Positions 45,710 through 54,104 of a stretch of DNA of 64,000 nucleotides are shown here, piece after piece. Position 1 is the stretch's first letter; each line of letters begins with the position of its first letter. The translations under genes were made by a program, and so were the position numbers. Source of the stretch: Seonamhaeicola algicola (lineage in GTDB: Bacteria; Bacteroidota; Bacteroidia; Flavobacteriales; Flavobacteriaceae). The notes under the pieces were generated by a model. It had not been told where the DNA came from. It did not search any database and was given only the letters and a program-made list of their open reading frames with translations. The stretch lies in contig NZ_VOSC01000030.1 of NCBI RefSeq assembly GCF_007997385.1, positions 838 to 64,837 of the forward strand, written 5' to 3'.

Positions 45710-48435
45710 TGTTTTATAATTTTGGTTTGAGAATTAATTTGTTGTGATTGAATTTTTACAAAATACATACCAGCCGTTAACTGGTTAGTTTCAACTACAG
45801 CTGAAACACTTCCTAGATTTACAGTTTTACTTATTACTACTTTTCCGGATGTAGAAACCACATCTACTACTGCAGTACTTGTTAAAGCCTGTGGAAATGA
45901 TATTGTAAAGTGATCTTTTACACTATTAGGGTAAATTGCTACATCTGAAAATGAGGTTATCATTTTTTCAAAATTACCTTGACAATCTTTATCTGCTTTT
46001 ACAGATAATGTATTTAAGCCTTTTGATAAATTTAACGTTATTTGACTTGAACTAGTTTGTGTTTCTTCGCCATTTAAAACTATACGATATGTATTACCAC
46101 CTTTTAAGTTTAATGTTAATTGCTGTTTTACATTATCTATTTTTGTACTTACTAATAAATCTTCTGGTTCATCTACATTTACAGTAAAACATTGTTTATA
46201 GTTTGCATCTTGGGTGGTAGTAATGCATACAGTATATGAGCCTCCGCTTAAATCTTCAAATGATACATCACTTGTAAATGATTTACTTGCTGATGTTTCT
46301 TCTATAACTGCTGTAAAATCAAACGAGGTTTCTAATGAATTTATAACTATAATACCATCATCACTTCCTTTGCATGACTCACCAATGCCTTTTATTTTAA
46401 AGTTATTTGATGGTAGTGTAAATACTGTACATCCATCTGTATTAACGGTAGAACCTAGTGGCGTGTCTGGACATAAATCATCAGCATTGTCTACACCATC
46501 GTTATCATCATCATTCGGGTCAAAAACAACACAATTCTCTCCTGGTAAACCATAGCATCCTTGACCTGTTGGCCCGTATAAAGGCTCCCATGTAATACCT
46601 GCAACCCATTGATCGCCTCCATTTTCATAGGCTCCAACATCAGGTGCAGCACCTTGAAATCCTTCAGTAAAACCTGTTATTTCTCTTCCTTGATCTATTG
46701 GAGAAGAGCCAGACTTTAAATTAAAATTACCTGCAGAAGAATTTACAAAAACATCTTCTGTAACTACTAAGTTGTTCTGTTTATCAGATTGTGGCTCCCA
46801 GTTATCATCACTTCCTAAGTTGTTCCATACTTTAACATTAGTAAACTGCGTGCCTTCTTTATGCCACGCCCCCATTACCTCTGATCCATTCCATAAAGTG
46901 TTGTTGTATATATTAATATCTGCACCATCCCAATTTATTTGTACATTAGTCCATTCTGTATTCCAAACTACATTATGATGAACATCATATTTTGAAGCAC
47001 TATTATCTAAATAAATACCAGCAGCTTTATATTTTACGCCTGGCGAATCTGTATCATGAAACCAGTTATGATGTATTTCGGTAACTGTTTCTCTTGGCCC
47101 CACAGTATAAAACAATGCACAATCATCTGCTAAACGATTACTTTTATAAACGTTGTTATATGCAATTTCATTAGTTTCACCGTTATATTGGATAGCGTCT
47201 CTACCTCCATTAAAAATAGTATTATTTGTAACTAAAGTATTATTTATGCCTCTAATAATTAAAGGACCATCATAGACTGATAAAAAATCGAAATCATGTA
47301 TGTAATTATCTTTAATTAACAAATTATTCCCTCTTGCATCAATTCCTGACGTTGCTCCAAATGCTACTTCACATTTTTCTATAACATGGTTTGAACCTTG
47401 AATTTTTATTGCAGCCTTTCCAGTATGAACACCGTCAAAAACACCTTGCGAGTGATTTGCATAAAACACTGAAAGGCCATAAAGTACAATATCTGTTGTA
47501 TTATTATTTCCATTTGGTTGCCAAGTAGAAGTGTCTTCCATATTTATATTTCCTCCATACACAGCAAGGTTTCTTATTTGAATATGTTTTTTATTTTTTA
47601 AGTTGATAGTTTCTAATCTTCTACGCATGTTAATTTTACCATCTTCTGGAGCTACGCCTCCTGGTAATTGCACATAAAGTGTTTTTGTGGCTTCATCAAA
47701 ATACCATTCGTTTTCATAATCTAAAGCCTCCTTAACACCTTCTAAATAGAAATCACCTAAATCTTTTGGTGGGTGAAATGTTCTAATCCAATCTTGACTT
47801 GATGTAAAATTAAAATTTACGCGACCTGCAGAACTACTTGTTATTGTTCTTTTCCAAGCTGTCCATCCTGAACCTGGTCTATCTCCATAAAACCACAACG
47901 CACCACCCGTCCAATCAATTCCAGGTATAGTTGCTTCAGTTAAATAAGCTCCATTTACAACGCTTCCATCACTACCGCCTGTATTTCTTATAGAATTAAG
48001 AATAAAAGGATCGTTACTAGTTTTATTTGGCCATCTGGCTAAATTTAGGGGTGTTTGATCATTTACAACAAAGTTTCCTTGACCTAGAGAATTAAAGGAA
48101 ATAGTTGTTTTATAAATAGCACCACTATCTTGGGTCCAACCTGATAAGGCTTCCATTGCTGAAATAATTACTTTTTCTCCAGGATATGATTGAAAAATTA
48201 TAGGATTACCTGGTGTTCCTGAATTTGCAGGTGTTAACGTTTCTTCGTAAGTTCCTTCTCTTATATAAACAATATCTCCGGCTACAGCAACACTAGCTGC
48301 TTTTGATATGGTTAAGTAAGGACTCTCCATGGTTCCTGGGTTACTATCATCACCATTTTTTGCTACATAAATATCTTTTGCAAACATATTTAAGCTAAAA
48401 AGCAACAATAAAGTGAACGTATAATTTTGTTTCAT
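45706..48435 (-). CDS. Secreted right-handed beta-helix protein with T9SS sorting domain
   Basis: 909 residues, signal peptide (LLLFSLNMFA). The N-terminal DIYVAKNGDDSNPGTMESPYL and the repeated strand motifs (IEKCEVAFGATSG, IKDNYIHDFD, VTNNTIFNGG, NNVYKSNRLADD, IHHNWFHDTD, VHHNVVWNTE) mark a right-handed parallel beta-helix of the pectate-lyase/GH141-like kind. After about residue 610 come Asp-rich TSP3 repeats with a CPDTPLGSTVNTDGC motif, a beta module (NNFKIKGIGESCKGSDDG) common in Bacteroidota polysaccharidases, and a C-terminal T9SS type A sorting signal (VAIYPNSVKDHFTIS... FVKIQ). Probably a cell-surface polysaccharide lyase or hydrolase, substrate unknown. Confidence 0.8.
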   Translation of the reverse strand: MKQNYTFTLLLLFSLNMFAKDIYVAKNGDDSNPGTMESPYLTISKAASVAVAGDIVYIREGTYEETLTPANSGTPGNPIIFQSYPGEKVIISAMEALSGWTQDSGAIYKTTISFNSLGQGNFVVNDQTPLNLARWPNKTSNDPFILNSIRNTGGSDGSVVNGAYLTEATIPGIDWTGGALWFYGDRPGSGWTAWKRTITSSSAGRVNFNFTSSQDWIRTFHPPKDLGDFYLEGVKEALDYENEWYFDEATKTLYVQLPGGVAPEDGKINMRRRLETINLKNKKHIQIRNLAVYGGNINMEDTSTWQPNGNNNTTDIVLYGLSVFYANHSQGVFDGVHTGKAAIKIQGSNHVIEKCEVAFGATSGIDARGNNLLIKDNYIHDFDFLSVYDGPLIIRGINNTLVTNNTIFNGGRDAIQYNGETNEIAYNNVYKSNRLADDCALFYTVGPRETVTEIHHNWFHDTDSPGVKYKAAGIYLDNSASKYDVHHNVVWNTEWTNVQINWDGADINIYNNTLWNGSEVMGAWHKEGTQFTNVKVWNNLGSDDNWEPQSDKQNNLVVTEDVFVNSSAGNFNLKSGSSPIDQGREITGFTEGFQGAAPDVGAYENGGDQWVAGITWEPLYGPTGQGCYGLPGENCVVFDPNDDDNDGVDNADDLCPDTPLGSTVNTDGCTVFTLPSNNFKIKGIGESCKGSDDGIIVINSLETSFDFTAVIEETSASKSFTSDVSFEDLSGGSYTVCITTTQDANYKQCFTVNVDEPEDLLVSTKIDNVKQQLTLNLKGGNTYRIVLNGEETQTSSSQITLNLSKGLNTLSVKADKDCQGNFEKMITSFSDVAIYPNSVKDHFTISFPQALTSTAVVDVVSTSGKVVISKTVNLGSVSAVVETNQLTAGMYFVKIQSQQINSQTKIIKQ

Positions 48436-48559
48436 TTATAGTTTGTTTTAATTTATTGTCAAATGTAAATTTTATAACCACTTTTAAGTAGCACAAATGT
48501 TTAAATAGCTAGAATAAATGATTTACACATACCTGCTTTAAGAATTAAACTTAAAATGA

Positions 48560-48592
48560 TTTGTTTATTTTAAAGTTGATATTATATATTTG
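48560..48592 (+). promoter_or_regulatory. Promoter of tRNA-Leu
   Basis: TTTG at 48560-48563 and TATATTTG at 48585-48592, spacer 21 nt. The tRNA gene begins 14 nt after the -7 element. Confidence 0.75.
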
Positions 48593-48605
48593 CTCCACTA
48601 ATAAA

Positions 48606-48689
48606 GCACACGTGGCGGAATTGGTAGACGCGCTGCCTTGAGGGGGCAGTGTTCTTAAGAACGTGGAGGTTCGAATCCTCTCGTGTGCA
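48606..48689 (+). tRNA. tRNA-Leu (anticodon GAG)
   Basis: 84-nt type II tRNA with a perfect acceptor stem (GCACACG/CGTGTGC), D-loop GGAATTGGTAGAC, anticodon stem CTGCC/GGCAG with loop TTGAGGG (anticodon GAG at 48640-48642), a long variable arm containing GTTCTTAAGAAC, and T loop TTCGAAT. CCA is not encoded. Confidence 0.97.
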
Positions 48690-48702
48690 CAACATTAAAT
48701 TA

Positions 48703-48738
48703 AAAAGGGTAGATTTAAAATCTACCCTTTTCTTTTTT
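48703..48738. terminator. Terminator between tRNA-Leu and the small secreted-protein gene
   Basis: Long AT-rich stem AAAAGGGTAGAT (from 48703) with ATCTACCCTTTT (to 48731), followed by a T-rich run and preceded by A residues. It can act on both strands. Confidence 0.85.
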
Positions 48739-49048
48739 ATAATAAAGCTACTTTTACAATAACCCAAACATCATAATACTCATCAAATTCATCTTTTTCA
48801 GATTCTATTTTGTAGGTAATATTAAAAACTTTACCATCGTATTTTTTGCTTGTTAAATCATAGGTTTTTAAAATACTTTCGTCAATTTTTTCAAATGAAT
48901 AGTATTTTTCATCATCTTCACTATCTGTAAAATAGTAAGTACCATCTTCATAACCATCAAAAATAGCTTTTGCTGTTTTTAAATCTTGTGTAGTGTTTGT
49001 GTTTTTAAAAGATATTAATGCTAATAATAAAATGCAAATTGTTTTCAT
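48737..49048 (-). CDS. Small secreted protein of unknown function
   Basis: 103 residues with a probable signal peptide (KTICILLLALISFKN). The mature part is acidic and predicted beta-rich with three similar short stretches (DGYEDGTYYFTDSEDDEKYYSFEKI, KYDGKVFNITYKIE, DEYYDVWVIVKV). I do not recognise a family. It begins 194 nt downstream (on the minus strand) of the pseudoknot-like element at 49243-49312 and ends at the tRNA-Leu terminator. Confidence 0.6.
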   Translation of the reverse strand: MKTICILLLALISFKNTNTTQDLKTAKAIFDGYEDGTYYFTDSEDDEKYYSFEKIDESILKTYDLTSKKYDGKVFNITYKIESEKDEFDEYYDVWVIVKVALL

Positions 49049-49530
49049 TGTTTAAAAAAATTAATTGTTAAATAAATATGTAATGATAACTACCAACCCT
49101 AATTATTTAGAGCTAGATTTTTTAATACGGAATTACTAATTAAGCCTATATTCTAACAGGTATTAAAAGTAATTTATGATTTAATAGAATAGGAAATATG
49201 GTTACACAAGCCTTTATTTTTGCTTGTATACTAAAAGCTAAAGAAGTATTAACCAAAGTCCAGTTACTCACACCATGAGCGCATTTTGAGTACAACTTCC
49301 AAACACTCAAAAATCTAGACTTAACTATGTGTTTCATTATGTTTTACTTGCCTAAAAACCAGTGGCAAACATTAATATAAAAGTAATTTATTTTTTAATT
49401 AGTTGTTATTTTTTTAGCTGTTTTTTTTAATGAATTTTATACTTTGTAAACTTAAATACTCTTGTGTTTTTTTATTGTAAATTAGTTTTTTTACTACCTT
49501 AGTTACAATGTAATTTATATAAGTATTACT
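49049..49530. other. 482-bp gene-free region carrying a structured RNA-like element
   Basis: The region between the small secreted-protein gene (-) and the usp gene (+) contains no convincing gene: a 63-residue minus-strand frame at 49146-49337 has no recognisable content. Instead it holds the 70-nt element described at 49243-49312, a 6-bp hairpin (49206-49211 with 49222-49227), and an imperfect dyad CCTxxATTCTA near 49146 with TAGAATAGG near 49185. The usp promoter is not clear. Confidence 0.5.
49206..49312. ncRNA. Candidate structured RNA, copy A (pseudoknot core 49243-49312)
   Basis: Core elements on the plus strand: GAAGT 49243-49247 pairs with ACTTC 49295-49299; TTTTGAG 49284-49290 pairs with CTCAAAA 49306-49312. 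Their interleaved order makes an H-type pseudoknot. Between them is the hairpin CTCA-CACCA-TGAG at 49267-49279. A further 6-bp hairpin lies upstream at 49206-49227. The same layout, with the same spacings, recurs at 56648-56717 with compensated changes. Strand is unresolved, because both strands can fold. It could be a cis-regulatory leader or a free RNA; I cannot assign it to a named family (Flavo-1 is one candidate to test). Confidence 0.5.
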
Positions 49531-50370
49531 ATGAAAAATGTGCTTATACCAATTGATTTATCTGATAATTCAATAAACGCTTTAAACTACGCCCAAGCAT
49601 TACTAAAAAATGTGCCTGTTAATTTTTACTTATTGGGAGTTTATATTAGTAATAAATCTATTTTATTGGGTGATGATTATAACAAAGAATGGCTTAATGA
49701 AATGGATAACAACGTTACCGAAAACATTAAAGCTTTAGCTCAAAAACACAATAACAAAGGCAACCTTAAACACAGTTTTAAAGCCATTACGCAAGCTAGT
49801 TCTCTACTTGATGCTATAAAAAAAGTAATACAAGAGAAAGGTATTGATTTGATTGTTTCTGGTACAAAAGGAGCTAGCGGACTTAAAGAAATTTTTATTG
49901 GTACTAATACACTTAAATTTATAAACAGCATAAATAACTGCCCTATTTTAGTGATACCTAGCAACTATAAATTTAATAAGCTACACCAAGTAGTATTTTC
50001 TACTAATTACAAGCGTGGTTTTAATAGCAATGAACTTAAAGTTTTAATAAATATTGCTTTAATTCATAAAGCCGTTATTGAAGTGGTGCAACTTACTGAA
50101 GAAAATTATTTAACCGAAACGCAAAAGATAAACAAAACCCAATTACAAGGCTATTTAGAAGATTTTGAATTTGTTTTTAATAAACTAGATTGGGAAGGTT
50201 CTGAAACCGAAACTATAAAAAATCATATTGAAAACACTAATAGTGAATTACTAGCTTTAATAAATCATAAACATAACTTTTTTTATAAGCTAACGGAAGA
50301 AAACGTTATTAAAAAAGCTAGTTTTTACAGCAAAATACCATTACTTATTTTACCTGAAATTTCGGTTTAA
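49531..50370 (+). CDS. Universal stress protein, tandem Usp domains
   Basis: 279 residues with two UspA-like halves. The first (1-145) begins MKNVLIPIDLSDNSINALNYAQALL and ends with the nucleotide-loop sequence GTKGASGLKEIFIGTNTLKFINSINNCPILVIPS (G-x2-G-x9-G-type pattern). The second half is more degenerate (QVVFSTNYKRGFN). Cytoplasmic stress-related protein with probable ATP-binding in the first domain. Single gene, convergent with terC. Confidence 0.88.
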   Translation: MKNVLIPIDLSDNSINALNYAQALLKNVPVNFYLLGVYISNKSILLGDDYNKEWLNEMDNNVTENIKALAQKHNNKGNLKHSFKAITQASSLLDAIKKVIQEKGIDLIVSGTKGASGLKEIFIGTNTLKFINSINNCPILVIPSNYKFNKLHQVVFSTNYKRGFNSNELKVLINIALIHKAVIEVVQLTEENYLTETQKINKTQLQGYLEDFEFVFNKLDWEGSETETIKNHIENTNSELLALINHKHNFFYKLTEENVIKKASFYSKIPLLILPEISV

Positions 50371-50374
50371 CTTT

Positions 50375-51121
50375 TTATAATGTTGCATTACCACCAGGTT
50401 TTAACCTTATTACCAACATAACAACAAACATTGAAAAGCCCATTGAAAAATATATGTAACCTTTTGCAATGGGCTCATCAATACTTTCGGCCATTAATGA
50501 TACGCCTATTAGTAGTAAAAAAGACAACGCTAACACTTTAACACTTGGGTGTTTATTTACAAAATTACTTATGCTGTGTATTGAAAACACCATAATTATC
50601 ATAGCTATTACAATGGCAATAATCATTATTTCTACATGCGAAGCCATACCAACTGCTGTTATAACAGAATCTAACCCAAAAACAATATCTAATAAGCCTA
50701 TTTGAATAACAGTTTGGGCAAATGATAGTTTTGTACCTACTTTAACTTTATGTTCGCCTTCTAACATGTTATAAATTTCAATAATACTTTTGTATAACAG
50801 AAACAAACCACCAACAAGTAGTATTAAATCTCTGCCAGAAAACGATAACCTTTCTACCCAACTTCCTGTTAAATTTAACCAATTAGCAGCATTAAATAAT
50901 GGCTTTGTTAGTGTTAAAACCCATGTTATAGATAGTAGTAAAACAACTCGGGTAAATAACGCAAAGGCTAAACCTAAAATTCTTCCTTTTTTTTGTTGAT
51001 GCTCAGGTAACTTATCGGTTTGAATTGATATGAACACAATATTATCAATACCCAAAACAATTTCCATAATTGTTAAAGTAAGTAATGATAATAGTGCTTC
51101 AGAAGAGGTTAGCCATTCCAT
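50375..51121 (-). CDS. TerC-family integral membrane protein
   Basis: 248 residues, about seven hydrophobic segments. TerC landmarks: ALLSLLTLTIMEIVLGIDNIVFISI near the start with the acidic residues of the predicted ion path, and QIGLLDIVFGLDSVITAVGMA in the second half, with HPSVKVLALSFLLLIG. Family members are linked to tellurite resistance and metal (manganese) export for metalation of secreted proteins. Substrate here is not proven. Single gene, stop 5 nt from the usp stop. Confidence 0.9.
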   Translation of the reverse strand: MEWLTSSEALLSLLTLTIMEIVLGIDNIVFISIQTDKLPEHQQKKGRILGLAFALFTRVVLLLSITWVLTLTKPLFNAANWLNLTGSWVERLSFSGRDLILLVGGLFLLYKSIIEIYNMLEGEHKVKVGTKLSFAQTVIQIGLLDIVFGLDSVITAVGMASHVEIMIIAIVIAMIIMVFSIHSISNFVNKHPSVKVLALSFLLLIGVSLMAESIDEPIAKGYIYFSMGFSMFVVMLVIRLKPGGNATL

Positions 51122-51159
51122 AGTTAAAATTTTATGCTACTAAAGTTATAAAAAGCCTT

Positions 51160-51948
51160 TTAAATGTTCATTATTTTTAAAATAATTAAGTCTATTACTT
51201 CAATTACAATTAAAATAATGATAATCCACTCTAACCTACTACTCTCACTATGAAACATGATATCTTTAAATAAGTCTAGGTTTTCTTTTACAATATCTAC
51301 TTGCTGGTGTATAATTTGGTGCCTATCTACCAAATCAAATTTCTTTTTAAGCTCTAAATTTAACTTATTTAAATCTTCATCATCTGTTGCTAACTCATGC
51401 GATTCAAAAATGTATAAGTTTTCAGAAATTTTGTTTTTTATGTTTAATACTTTACCAATGTATCGTTTTAACTTTTTACCGCTAATGTTAAGTTTACCCT
51501 GCTCTTCAAGAAAATTAGTATGCCTTCTTGTGTCTTCTAAAAGTTTTTCAGCTATGTTATAATAAAAATCTAAAGCAACAGATTGCGATAGATTTAACAT
51601 TATTAAACGTAACTTTTCAGAATCACTATCAGGTATTGTAATGGTTTCAAACTCTAACTTAAATGTATTGGCATTTGTTACAACTTCAATAGTTTCTGCC
51701 ATTGTGGTTTTTGTAACATTACCTTTTAATGTTGGGTGTATTTTTTGTTTTAACGCTACTGTTTCTTCTTCTGTAAAATTGTAAACACAAATAATACCGT
51801 ATTTAAATGCGTATAAATATTTATGCTCACTTAGTTGAAAGAAAATCTCATCGTTATCTGCGTATAAAGGTGTTAAATTAAAAACTCCTTTTAATGACTG
51901 AATGTCAATAATTTCGGCAATATGAATTGCACTTGCTGTTGTTTCCAT
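51160..51948 (-). CDS. RMD1/DUF155 family protein
   Basis: 262 residues. DUF155 core with KYLYAFKYGIICVYNF, NLSQSVALDFYYNIAEKLLEDTR and a helical region (about 150-225), then RLEWIIIILIVIEVIDLII, a single C-terminal transmembrane helix close to the end. Relatives include yeast mitochondrial Rmd1/Rmd8-like proteins; the bacterial function is unknown. It lies between terC and the VOC gene on the same strand, with 5 nt to the upstream VOC gene, so it is probably co-transcribed with it. Confidence 0.85.
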   Translation of the reverse strand: METTASAIHIAEIIDIQSLKGVFNLTPLYADNDEIFFQLSEHKYLYAFKYGIICVYNFTEEETVALKQKIHPTLKGNVTKTTMAETIEVVTNANTFKLEFETITIPDSDSEKLRLIMLNLSQSVALDFYYNIAEKLLEDTRRHTNFLEEQGKLNISGKKLKRYIGKVLNIKNKISENLYIFESHELATDDEDLNKLNLELKKKFDLVDRHQIIHQQVDIVKENLDLFKDIMFHSESSRLEWIIIILIVIEVIDLIILKIMNI

Positions 51949-51953
51949 TGTTT

Positions 51954-52370
51954 TTATGAGGCAAATACCTCATCATCGCTTTTAAAGCTTTTAAATTCTA
52001 TCATGTAACCATTAGGGTCTTTCACAAAAAAAGATAAGTGTTCACCAACTTTATTTTGCATAAATGCTACTTCGGTAGTAACCTCTAACCTATCATCTTG
52101 AAATAATTTTGTGTAAAGTTTACCCCAATTTTCAGCATTTACAATAACGCCAAAATGAAATGATGGTAAAATATGATCACCCAACCTATACTCTTTAAAA
52201 CTAAAATTAAAAGGACCTGTTTTGGTAAATGTTATTTGGTTGCCATACAGGTTAACATCTACCCATTTTTCGGTATGCCTACCTAAAGTCATACCAAGCA
52301 CTTGGGTATAAAACATTTTGGTTTCTTTTATGTTTATACACGGTAATGCTAAATGAAACTTTGCATTCAT
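51954..52370 (-). CDS. VOC-family (glyoxalase/dioxygenase fold) protein
   Basis: 138 residues, two betaalphabetabetabeta modules (FHLALPCINIKETKMFYTQVLGM; then PSFHFGVIVNAENWGKLYTKLFQ and SFFVKDPNGYMIEFKSF). Metal-ligand-type His and Glu residues are present (FHLALP, FHFGV, YMIEFK). The reaction is not predictable. Same-strand neighbour of DUF155 and NUDIX genes, 12 nt after the latter. Confidence 0.85.
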   Translation of the reverse strand: MNAKFHLALPCINIKETKMFYTQVLGMTLGRHTEKWVDVNLYGNQITFTKTGPFNFSFKEYRLGDHILPSFHFGVIVNAENWGKLYTKLFQDDRLEVTTEVAFMQNKVGEHLSFFVKDPNGYMIEFKSFKSDDEVFAS

Positions 52371-52382
52371 GTTAATTATGTT

Positions 52383-52835
52383 TTAACGTAGCTTTTTTGT
52401 GTGTTGACCAAAATATAATGCCACTACTTGTTTGTCTTGCTTGTCTAAAAATTCTAAGGCTTCATACCATGGCACCCAATGGGCACTTTTAAATTTATGT
52501 ATTTCAGCAACTTGAATATTTTCTATACTTAACCCTGTTACAAAATAGTGCTTGTATATTTCTTGCTTTTGTTTGGTAACCTGCTTTTTTGAAACAAAAT
52601 AACTTACGTTTTTTTTTAAAAGCTGCACACCAATTTCTTCATAAGTTTCTCGAATAAGAGACTGAATATCAGTCTCTTTTTTCTTTTTTATACCACCCGC
52701 TAAAGAGTATTTGCTTTTGCCTTCAATTTTTTCTAAAACTAAAATGTTTTCTTTATTGATAGCTATAAGTCTAGACTTGTCAATTTTTTTGACTGCCTTT
52801 TTTACTTTAAAATGAAACAGATTATTAGTCTTCAT
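52383..52835 (-). CDS. NUDIX hydrolase
   Basis: 150 residues. The Nudix box G-x5-E-x7-REx-x-EE-x-G-x is readable from GGIKKKKETDIQSLIRETYEEIGVQ (about 42-66) and is complete, so it should hydrolyse a nucleoside diphosphate-linked compound with Mg2+. Substrate unknown. It overlaps the upstream small gene at its start (52825-52835), so the two are coupled. Confidence 0.9.
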   Translation of the reverse strand: MKTNNLFHFKVKKAVKKIDKSRLIAINKENILVLEKIEGKSKYSLAGGIKKKKETDIQSLIRETYEEIGVQLLKKNVSYFVSKKQVTKQKQEIYKHYFVTGLSIENIQVAEIHKFKSAHWVPWYEALEFLDKQDKQVVALYFGQHTKKLR

Positions 52836-53127
52836 CAGCTAAAAACTCCATATCTGCCATTTCAGTTTCGCTATCATTATCATCATTATCTTGATCATAA
52901 TCATCAGCAAAATCTTCCATAGCTTTTATAAGTTTAAGGCCCACTTTAACAAGGTATATGGTATCTTCGGTTTTTACCTCAATAGCCTCTACTACTTCAC
53001 CTTTAGCGTTTTTAAATGTAATTACATCGTTATCACCATACCCATCAGGATATTTTTCTAAAAGAAGGTTTAAAATATCTTCATTTAATTTTTGATAATC
53101 TACAATTTTACGAATCATGTTTTTCAT
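52825..53127 (-). CDS. Small acidic conserved protein, unknown function
   Basis: 100 residues: MIRKIVDYQKLNEDILNLLLEKYPDGYGDNDVITF, a beta-rich GEVVEAIEVKTEDTIYLVKVGLKLI middle, and a very acidic tail (DYDQDNDDNDSETEM). Similar small proteins appear in Flavobacteriia next to polyamine or ribosome genes but no function is known to me. It starts 2 nt after the DHS-like gene and overlaps the NUDIX gene by 11 nt. Confidence 0.7.
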   Translation of the reverse strand: MKNMIRKIVDYQKLNEDILNLLLEKYPDGYGDNDVITFKNAKGEVVEAIEVKTEDTIYLVKVGLKLIKAMEDFADDYDQDNDDNDSETEMADMEFLADED

Positions 53128-53129
53128 AA

Positions 53130-54104
53130 TTACATACCTAATAAATAGGCAAAAATTAATGGTGCAACAATAGTTGCATCACTTTCAATAATAAATTTAG
53201 GTGTATCAATATCTAATTTACCCCATGTAATTTTTTCGTTTGGTACTGCTCCAGAATATGAACCATAACTGGTTGTTGAATCTGAAATTTGACAAAAGTA
53301 ACTCCAAAAAGGTGTATCGGTTCTTTCCATATCTTGATATAGCATTGGAACTACACATATTGGAAAATCGCCTGCAATACCGCCTCCTATTTGGAAAAAC
53401 CCAATACCTTTTTCTGAATTATCAGTGTACCAATTAGCCAAAAAGGTCATGTACTCAATACCTGATTTCATGGTGCTAGCTTTAAGTTCTCCTTTTAACA
53501 CGTAGCTTGCAAAAATATTACCCATTGTACTGTCTTCCCAACCTGGGCAAACTATTGGTAAATTTTTCTCGGCAGCTGCATACATCCATGAGTCTTTCAA
53601 ATCTATTTCATAGTATTCTTCTAACACACCCGATAATAGCATTTTATACATAAACTCATGTGGTAAATAGCGTTCGCCTTTATCATCAGCTTCTTTCCAA
53701 ATAGCGTGTATGTGTTTTTGTAATCTTCTGAATGCTTCTTCTTCAGGAATACATGTATCTGTAACTCTGTTTAAACCCTTTTCTAACAAATCCCATTCTT
53801 GCTGCGGTGTTAAATCTCTGTAATTAGGTACACGTTTATAGTGTGAGTGTGCAACTAAATTCATGATATCTTCTTCAAGGTTTGCCCCTGTACATGAAAT
53901 GATATGCACTTTATCTTGCCTAATCATTTCAGCAAAAATTTTACCTAACTCTGCAGTACTCATAGCACCAGCAAGAGACACCAGCATTTTAGCGCCATTG
54001 TTTAATTGATCTTCGTACGCTTTAGCGGCATCAACTACTGATGCTGCATTAAAGTGCAGATAGTATTTTTCTATGAAATTTGAAATAGCGCCTTTAGTAC
54101 TCAT
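53130..54104 (-). CDS. Deoxyhypusine-synthase-like protein, probable homospermidine synthase
   Basis: 324 residues of DHS fold, NAD-dependent. Landmarks: MLVSLAGAMSTAELGKI (about 37-53), IISCTGANLEEDI, LPIVCPGWEDSTMG, GFFQIGGGIAGDFPIC, and the catalytic-lysine region ITWGKL (Lys296, corresponding to Lys329 of human DHS). Bacteria lack eIF5A, and flavobacteria contain homospermidine as main polyamine, so it probably moves an aminobutyl group from putrescine or spermidine to putrescine. Third gene of the speA-speB-DHS-like operon; its start overlaps the end of the ureohydrolase gene by 11 nt. Confidence 0.85.
   Translation of the reverse strand: MSTKGAISNFIEKYYLHFNAASVVDAAKAYEDQLNNGAKMLVSLAGAMSTAELGKIFAEMIRQDKVHIISCTGANLEEDIMNLVAHSHYKRVPNYRDLTPQQEWDLLEKGLNRVTDTCIPEEEAFRRLQKHIHAIWKEADDKGERYLPHEFMYKMLLSGVLEEYYEIDLKDSWMYAAAEKNLPIVCPGWEDSTMGNIFASYVLKGELKASTMKSGIEYMTFLANWYTDNSEKGIGFFQIGGGIAGDFPICVVPMLYQDMERTDTPFWSYFCQISDSTTSYGSYSGAVPNEKITWGKLDIDTPKFIIESDATIVAPLIFAYLLGM

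Noticed and set aside
48582-48767. 61-residue minus-strand frame covering tRNA-Leu
   Set aside because: It runs across the tRNA and its terminator on the opposite strand and has no conserved content.
49215-49222. TATTTTTG -7-like motif inside copy A as its promoter
   Set aside because: No -33 partner at the right distance and no equivalent in copy B, so it does not decide the strand.
49146-49337. 63-residue minus-strand frame in the gap before the usp gene
   Set aside because: It coincides with the structured element, has no recognisable domain, and its match to the second copy shows RNA-type rather than codon-type conservation.
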